Shown: one piece after another, positions 51,065-52,180 of the stretch
How the letters are laid out: each line of letters opens with the position of its first letter
Numbering within the stretch: the first letter of the stretch is position 1
Origin: Bacteroides sp.
GTDB taxonomy: Bacteria; Bacteroidota; Bacteroidia; Bacteroidales; UBA7960
DNA length: 52,180 bases
Direction of reading: 5' to 3'
Assembly: GCA_036351255.1 (NCBI GenBank)
Contig: JAZBOS010000104.1
Location: forward strand, 1 to 52,180
Notes under the pieces: model-generated
The model's database searches: none
What the model was told of the DNA's origin: nothing
What the model saw: the letters and a program-made list of their open reading frames with translations, nothing else
Translations under genes and position numbers: made by a program

Positions 51065-51871
51065 ATGAAACCTGAGATTGAAAAAATAAAACTGGAGAAG
51101 GTAAAGAACATCATCGTGGTAGCCTCAGGGAAAGGTGGTGTAGGAAAATCCACGGTAGCAGTAAACCTTGCTGTTGCGTTTGCCCGTAGTGGCTTGCGCG
51201 TGGCCCTGGTGGATGCAGACATATATGGTCCTTCCATTCCCCGCATGATGGGGATAGAAAATGAAAAACCCGGGGTAAATACCAGCGATCAGAAGCAGGT
51301 GATGCTGCCTATTGAGAAGTATGGGATCAAGGTGATATCGATAGGCTTTTTTATCACCAAGAGTCAATCGTTGATCTGGCGCGGCCCTCTGGCAGGAAAA
51401 GCCATTACTCAGTTGCTGGAGGAAACCTTTTGGGATGAGATCGATGTGATGATCATTGATTTTCCGCCCGGAACCGGCGACATTCAAATCACCACCGTAC
51501 AGAAGATGGAGCTGACGGGAGCGATTATTGTCACCACGCCCCAGGAAATATCGCTGAACGACGCCCGCAAAGCGGCTTCTATGTTCTCGAACCCTGACGT
51601 TGGCGTACCAATCCTCGGAGTGGTCGAAAACATGGCCTGGTTTACGCCCGCTAAGCACCCCGATGAGAAATATTTCATTTTCGGAGAAGGTGGTGGTAAA
51701 AACCTGGCCCAGGAATTAAACACCCACCTCCTTGGACAAATCCCGCTGGTTATGGAGGTGGCCGAAGCTGCTGAAAAAGGACTGAGTGTTTTTTCACAGG
51801 GTGACCAGGGAGCAATCAAGGCTTTTGATGAGATTTCTGAAAAAATCATAAACAACTCTTTAACGCTTTAA
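51065..51871 (+). CDS. Mrp/NBP35-type Fe-S carrier ATPase (short form)
   Basis: From the ATG at 51065 this encodes 268 residues with Walker A ASGKGGVGKST (residues 20-30), the conserved DADIYGPSIPRMMGI, LIWRGPLAGKAI, DFPPGTGDIQI and VVENMAWFTP. It lacks the N-terminal DUF59 domain usual for Bacteroidota Mrp. The CxxC that binds the bridging cluster in most Mrp proteins is absent; after AWFTP comes AKHPDEKYFIF, as in other Bacteroidota Mrp. It probably inserts or carries Fe-S clusters with the MinD pair. A start at 51014 would overlap the DUF169 gene and is less likely. Confidence 0.9.
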   Translation: MKPEIEKIKLEKVKNIIVVASGKGGVGKSTVAVNLAVAFARSGLRVALVDADIYGPSIPRMMGIENEKPGVNTSDQKQVMLPIEKYGIKVISIGFFITKSQSLIWRGPLAGKAITQLLEETFWDEIDVMIIDFPPGTGDIQITTVQKMELTGAIIVTTPQEISLNDARKAASMFSNPDVGVPILGVVENMAWFTPAKHPDEKYFIFGEGGGKNLAQELNTHLLGQIPLVMEVAEAAEKGLSVFSQGDQGAIKAFDEISEKIINNSLTL

Positions 51872-51897
51872 CCCTAAATTTTAAAAAAATAGTTGAA

Positions 51898-52180
51898 ATG
51901 AAAAAAACCGATGTATTGATTATTGGAGGCAGTGCTGCTGGGATGGTAGCTGCCCTGACAGGAAAATCATCCTGGCCGGATAAAAAGTTCATCCTGGTGA
52001 AAAAGCTAAAGGATATGATGGTACCCTGTGGTATCCCCTACATCTTTGGCACCCTGGAAAACAGCAACCAGAATATCATGCCCGTTGACAATATGATGGA
52101 AAAAGCCGGGATAGAGTCGATAGTCGATGAAGTGACTGCCATTGATAAAACGGAAAAAACCGCTACCCTGAAAAGCGGTG
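51898..52180 (+). CDS. FAD/NAD-dependent oxidoreductase, N-terminal fragment (CoA-disulfide reductase-like)
   Basis: The first 94 residues are visible; the gene runs off the right edge. The dinucleotide motif VLIIGGSAAGMVAALTG is at the N-terminus. VPCGIPYIFG holds the redox-active Cys typical of CoA-disulfide reductase and NADH oxidase/persulfide reductase-type flavoproteins. It starts 26 bases after the Mrp gene and is probably part of the same unit, perhaps supplying electrons or reducing a persulfide. Confidence 0.85.
   Translation, partial: MKKTDVLIIGGSAAGMVAALTGKSSWPDKKFILVKKLKDMMVPCGIPYIFGTLENSNQNIMPVDNMMEKAGIESIVDEVTAIDKTEKTATLKSG

Noticed and set aside
1..52180. tRNA genes, CRISPR arrays, insertion sequences, prophage
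   Set aside because: I found no cloverleaf, no regularly spaced repeats, and no transposase, integrase or phage structural gene. A covariance-model search could still find a small RNA that I missed.

Overview
The window looks like chromosomal DNA of a Bacteroidota bacterium, probably an anaerobic Bacteroidales/Marinilabiliales-type lineage; I cannot name the genus. The evidence is a type IX secretion C-terminal domain on a subtilase, Bacteroidota-typical families (DUF5723, short AMP nucleosidase, HsdR-N protein beside holA, split LysO, Mrp without CxxC), and several promoters of the TTTG-N17..21-TAnnTTTG type rather than sigma70 boxes. I saw no tRNA, rRNA, CRISPR array, insertion sequence or prophage.

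Layout. 1-4259 (+): an operon for a molybdopterin oxidoreductase (catalytic subunit cut by the window edge, four-cluster Fe-S subunit, membrane anchor), a large membrane protein fused to a THEP1-type NTPase, and MobA. 4312-7783: VanY-like peptidase, ArfB ribosome rescue factor, S9 peptidase. 7904-13486 (-): a three-gene unit with a secreted protein, a 1136-residue TPR-CHAT caspase-like protease and a CHASE2 membrane protein. 13680-23421: mainly housekeeping genes (recA, rsmG, glucosaminidase-LysM, split lysO, comEC, lpxB, surE, DUF502, zinc peptidase). 23422-24759: a gene-poor stretch with two small membrane proteins. 24725-29314 (-): maf, UbiA prenyltransferase, KdsC-like phosphatase, CcmF/CcsA. 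29426-38132 (-): a cell-surface operon (T9SS subtilase, propeller protein, lipoprotein, DUF5723 outer-membrane protein). 38252-44933: phosphate transporter, HsdR-N nuclease, AMP nucleosidase, holA, EVE, CvpA, lipoprotein, PHP phosphoesterase, SRPBCC protein.

The most interesting part is 44934-52180. An unusually structured 415-bp intergenic region (hairpins, an 11-bp iteron array forming a 50-bp perfect palindrome, and two identical GAAC-N4-GTTC dyads on a consensus promoter) precedes a compact one-direction gene set: a DUF134 regulator with zinc-ribbon-like cysteines, two NifX/ORP-like metallocluster-binding proteins, two DUF5320 miniproteins, a CGGC protein, two MinD-type ATPases with inserted 8-Cys ferredoxin modules, a radical SAM enzyme, a DUF169 protein, an Mrp ATPase and a CoA-disulfide-reductase-like flavoprotein cut by the window end. 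The content recalls the Orange Protein (ORP) complex genes of Desulfovibrio, whose product carries a Mo-Cu-S cluster. I infer an ATP-driven system that builds or carries a metal-sulfur cluster, expanded with radical SAM, CGGC, DUF169 and flavoprotein partners and probably autoregulated by the DUF134 protein. The Mo-enzyme operon at the other end shows that this organism uses molybdopterin.
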